Assembly (NCBI GenBank): GCA_022360595.1
Contig: JAKSCN010000467.1
Location: 1-6,990 of the forward strand
Direction: 5' to 3'
From: Chromatiales bacterium
GTDB lineage: Bacteria; Pseudomonadota; Gammaproteobacteria; Chromatiales; Chromatiaceae
DNA length: 6,990 nucleotides
This document shows, in pieces, positions 5,764-6,990 of this stretch (position 1 is its first letter; the number at the start of each line of letters is the position of its first letter). The position numbers and the translations under genes were made by a program. The notes beneath the pieces were generated by a model that saw nothing but the letters and a program-made list of their open reading frames with translations, ran no database searches and had not been told where the DNA came from.

Positions 5764-6573
5764 ATGGACAGTTCAGTTTTTGCACTCGCCACTGTAGCCA
5801 GCTACCTCTCCAGCACACTCTATATCGCTTTTCGCCTGTTTCGGCGCCAGCGTGAGCATGTGCCGCCCCGCGCCATTGGGATTGTTTTGGGGATGTCGGG
5901 CGTTGTGTTTCACTCGATCTATCTCTATCTGACCATGTTCACTGGCGATGGTGTTAATCTGGGCTTTTTCAGTGCGGCGTCGTCCATCTCCTGGATCATT
6001 CTTGTACTGCTGATGCTCTCATCCCTCTCCAAACCGGTTGAGAATCTGGGCATTCCACTCTTCCCGCTGGCGATAGCCAGTATTGTGCTGCAGACCCAGT
6101 ACCCATCCGCTCATTTCCTGGCCATAGATACGCCTTGGATGTTGCGCATCCATGTATTGATCTCAATGCTTGCCTACAGCTTGCTGACCCTGGCAAGCGT
6201 ACAGGCGGTTCTACTGGCTATTCAGGATCACCACCTGCGCAACCGCCATCCCGGAGGCTTTATTCGTGCACTGCCGCCACTGCAGACCATGGAGCAGTTG
6301 CTGTTTGAGATGATCGGCCTGGGCTTTGCCCTGCTGACTATCGCATTGATCAGCGGCTTTCTGTTCCTGGAGCATATGTTCGCCCAGCACTTGGTGCATA
6401 AAACGATACTCTCCCTGACTGCCTGGGTAGTATTCGGCACGCTGCTGTGGGGACGTTTTCGCTACGGTTGGCGCGGCCAGAAGGCGCTGACCTGGACACT
6501 GGTGGGGTTTGTTGTGCTGATGCTGGCCTATTTTGGCAGTAAATTTGTGCTGGAGCTGGTCTTAACCGTTTGA
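5764..6573 (+). CDS. ypjD: YpjD-like inner membrane protein, CcsA/cytochrome c assembly family
   Basis: Integral membrane protein of 269 residues (E. coli YpjD has 263), with about eight hydrophobic segments near 4-24, 37-57, 68-89, 95-110, 129-153, 181-204, 213-230 and 240-264. It belongs to the CcsA/CcmC-like superfamily involved in heme handling, but the tryptophan-rich WWD motif of true CcsA/CcmC/CcmF heme exporters is not visible, so a role in cytochrome c assembly is not established. Similarity to E. coli YpjD is clear at PWMLRIHVLISMLAYSLL, at PPLQTMEQLLFEMIGLGFAL and in the WRGQK...LAYFGSKFV C-terminus. Histidines H50, H130 and H212 lie in or next to membrane segments. The start at 5764 fits the E. 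coli N-terminus (MPVFALLAL); an in-frame ATG at 5692 would add 24 residues. Neither has a recognisable Shine-Dalgarno. Divergence from ffh matches E. coli. Its last 12 bases overlap the 3' end of the opposite fliT-like gene. Confidence 0.9.
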   Translation: MDSSVFALATVASYLSSTLYIAFRLFRRQREHVPPRAIGIVLGMSGVVFHSIYLYLTMFTGDGVNLGFFSAASSISWIILVLLMLSSLSKPVENLGIPLFPLAIASIVLQTQYPSAHFLAIDTPWMLRIHVLISMLAYSLLTLASVQAVLLAIQDHHLRNRHPGGFIRALPPLQTMEQLLFEMIGLGFALLTIALISGFLFLEHMFAQHLVHKTILSLTAWVVFGTLLWGRFRYGWRGQKALTWTLVGFVVLMLAYFGSKFVLELVLTV

Positions 6574-6885
6574 GACATCCTGATAAGCTTTAGCCATCTG
6601 CTTACCTTGGTTAAGCTTTCCCAAAGCGCCGGCAAGCTCCTTTTGGGCTGCTTGAGCACTTGCTGTGACTCTCTGTTCAAGTGACAGAATGGCCTGGAGT
6701 TGAGTTTTAGCCTCAGCCACATCAATCGACTCATCCAGAGGAAAGCACTTTTCGATCAGTTGTAGTCGATCCTGCTGTATCTCTACTACACGCTCCCATT
6801 GACTCTCTTGCGCTTCAGTCAACATCGTTTGGGTTAGCGCCTGAATTTTGGTTAACAGCTGTAAGTCACCCATAGCCATTTTCAT
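6562..6885 (-). CDS. fliT: FliT-like flagellar export chaperone
   Basis: Small, mostly helical, soluble protein of 107 residues. FliT family members bind the filament cap protein FliD in the cytoplasm and guide it to the flagellar export gate; in enterics FliT also inhibits FlhDC. Family features visible here are an N-terminal helix LQLLTKIQALTQTMLTEAQ followed by the W-containing QWERVVEIQQDRLQLIEK segment, an acidic linker around 51-59, a second long helix with ILSLEQRV, and the typical end KLNQGKQMAKAYQDV. Similarity is at the level of pattern and length, so the call is good but not certain, because such short helical proteins diverge quickly. ATG codons 1, 3 and 5 (6885, 6879, 6873) are all possible starts and no strong Shine-Dalgarno separates them. 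In many Gammaproteobacteria fliT follows fliD and fliS, which would lie to the right of this window. It is convergent with ypjD, overlapping by 12 bp. Confidence 0.75.
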   Translation of the reverse strand: MKMAMGDLQLLTKIQALTQTMLTEAQESQWERVVEIQQDRLQLIEKCFPLDESIDVAEAKTQLQAILSLEQRVTASAQAAQKELAGALGKLNQGKQMAKAYQDVSNG

Positions 6886-6903
6886 CGGTCTTATTACGAT
6901 AAA

Positions 6904-6944
6904 TGCCTGTATGGAACATCCACTTTTAAGGGCTCATACAGGCA
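6904..6944. repeat. Perfect 10-bp inverted repeat upstream of fliT
   Basis: TGCCTGTATG at 6904-6913 is repeated as its exact reverse complement CATACAGGCA at 6935-6944, separated by 21 nt. It sits between the putative end of the preceding gene (6961) and the fliT start (6885). On the minus strand it is followed by TTTATCG, a poor T-run. The arrangement could be an RNA stem-loop between fliS and fliT or a binding site for a dimeric protein; the sequence alone does not decide. Confidence 0.6.
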
Positions 6945-6960
6945 CCAGGAACTAGGTTGG

Positions 6961-6990
6961 CTAGACAGCCGATTGGCGGCTCTCGGCCTC
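6961..6990 (-). CDS. Possible last codons of the gene upstream of fliT (fliS position)
   Basis: Reading the minus strand from the right edge gives nine codons, EAESRQSAV, then TAG at 6961-6963. Flagellar chaperone gene fliS usually precedes fliT and often ends in a short polar, alanine-rich tail, so this could be its C-terminus. The tail is too short to identify, and a longer open frame (stop near 6894) also reaches the edge, although its translation looks non-coding. This is positional inference. Confidence 0.25.
   Translation of the reverse strand, partial: EAESRQSAV

Noticed and set aside
1..6990. CRISPR array, insertion sequence, tRNA gene, prophage or defence system
   Set aside because: No spaced direct repeats, transposase-like frames, cloverleaf-like sequences or integrase genes were seen; nearly all of the window is accounted for by conserved housekeeping genes.

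Overview
The window is an ordinary, densely coded stretch of a gammaproteobacterial chromosome of moderate GC. The strongest evidence is gene order: ypjD divergent from ffh, followed on the minus strand by rpsP-rimM-trmD-rplS. This is the arrangement known from Escherichia coli and many other Gammaproteobacteria, and each protein resembles its E. coli counterpart over its full length. A FliT-like gene at the right edge suggests a flagellated organism. A DUF4405-type membrane cytochrome near the left edge hints at respiratory or sulfur-type energy metabolism; that lineage guess is inference only.

Layout. Positions 1-977 (minus) hold the N-terminal 325 residues of exonuclease I (sbcB), which runs off the left edge and starts at TTG. 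Across a short divergent gap, 1090-1974 (plus) encodes a three-helix membrane protein with a putative heme-ligating histidine pair and two diverged C-terminal repeats; it is the least understood gene here. It converges on the trmD operon, separated by a strong intrinsic terminator (2013-2040) that serves the operon. The operon runs right to left: rpsP (3763-4014), rimM (3187-3726), trmD (2435-3178), rplS (2070-2414), from a promoter near 4083-4110. Upstream of it in the same direction is ffh (4200-5612). From a shared divergent region, ypjD (5764-6573, plus) runs to the right and overlaps the 3' end of a convergent fliT-like gene (6562-6885, minus) by 12 bp. The last 105 bases hold a perfect 10-bp inverted repeat and possibly the last codons of the gene upstream of fliT.

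How the genes fit together. The core is a translation and protein-targeting block: S16 and L19 are ribosomal proteins, RimM matures the 30S subunit, TrmD makes m1G37 in tRNA, and Ffh delivers nascent membrane proteins to the membrane. Short gaps and a Shine-Dalgarno overlapping the rimM stop codon point to coupled expression. ExoI (DNA repair), the DUF4405 protein and FliT are functionally separate neighbours. I found no mobile element, CRISPR array, tRNA or rRNA, and no convincing novel multi-gene system. The best candidate for undescribed biology is the DUF4405 protein with its tandem C-terminal repeats. No stretch longer than 300 bases lacks a gene.
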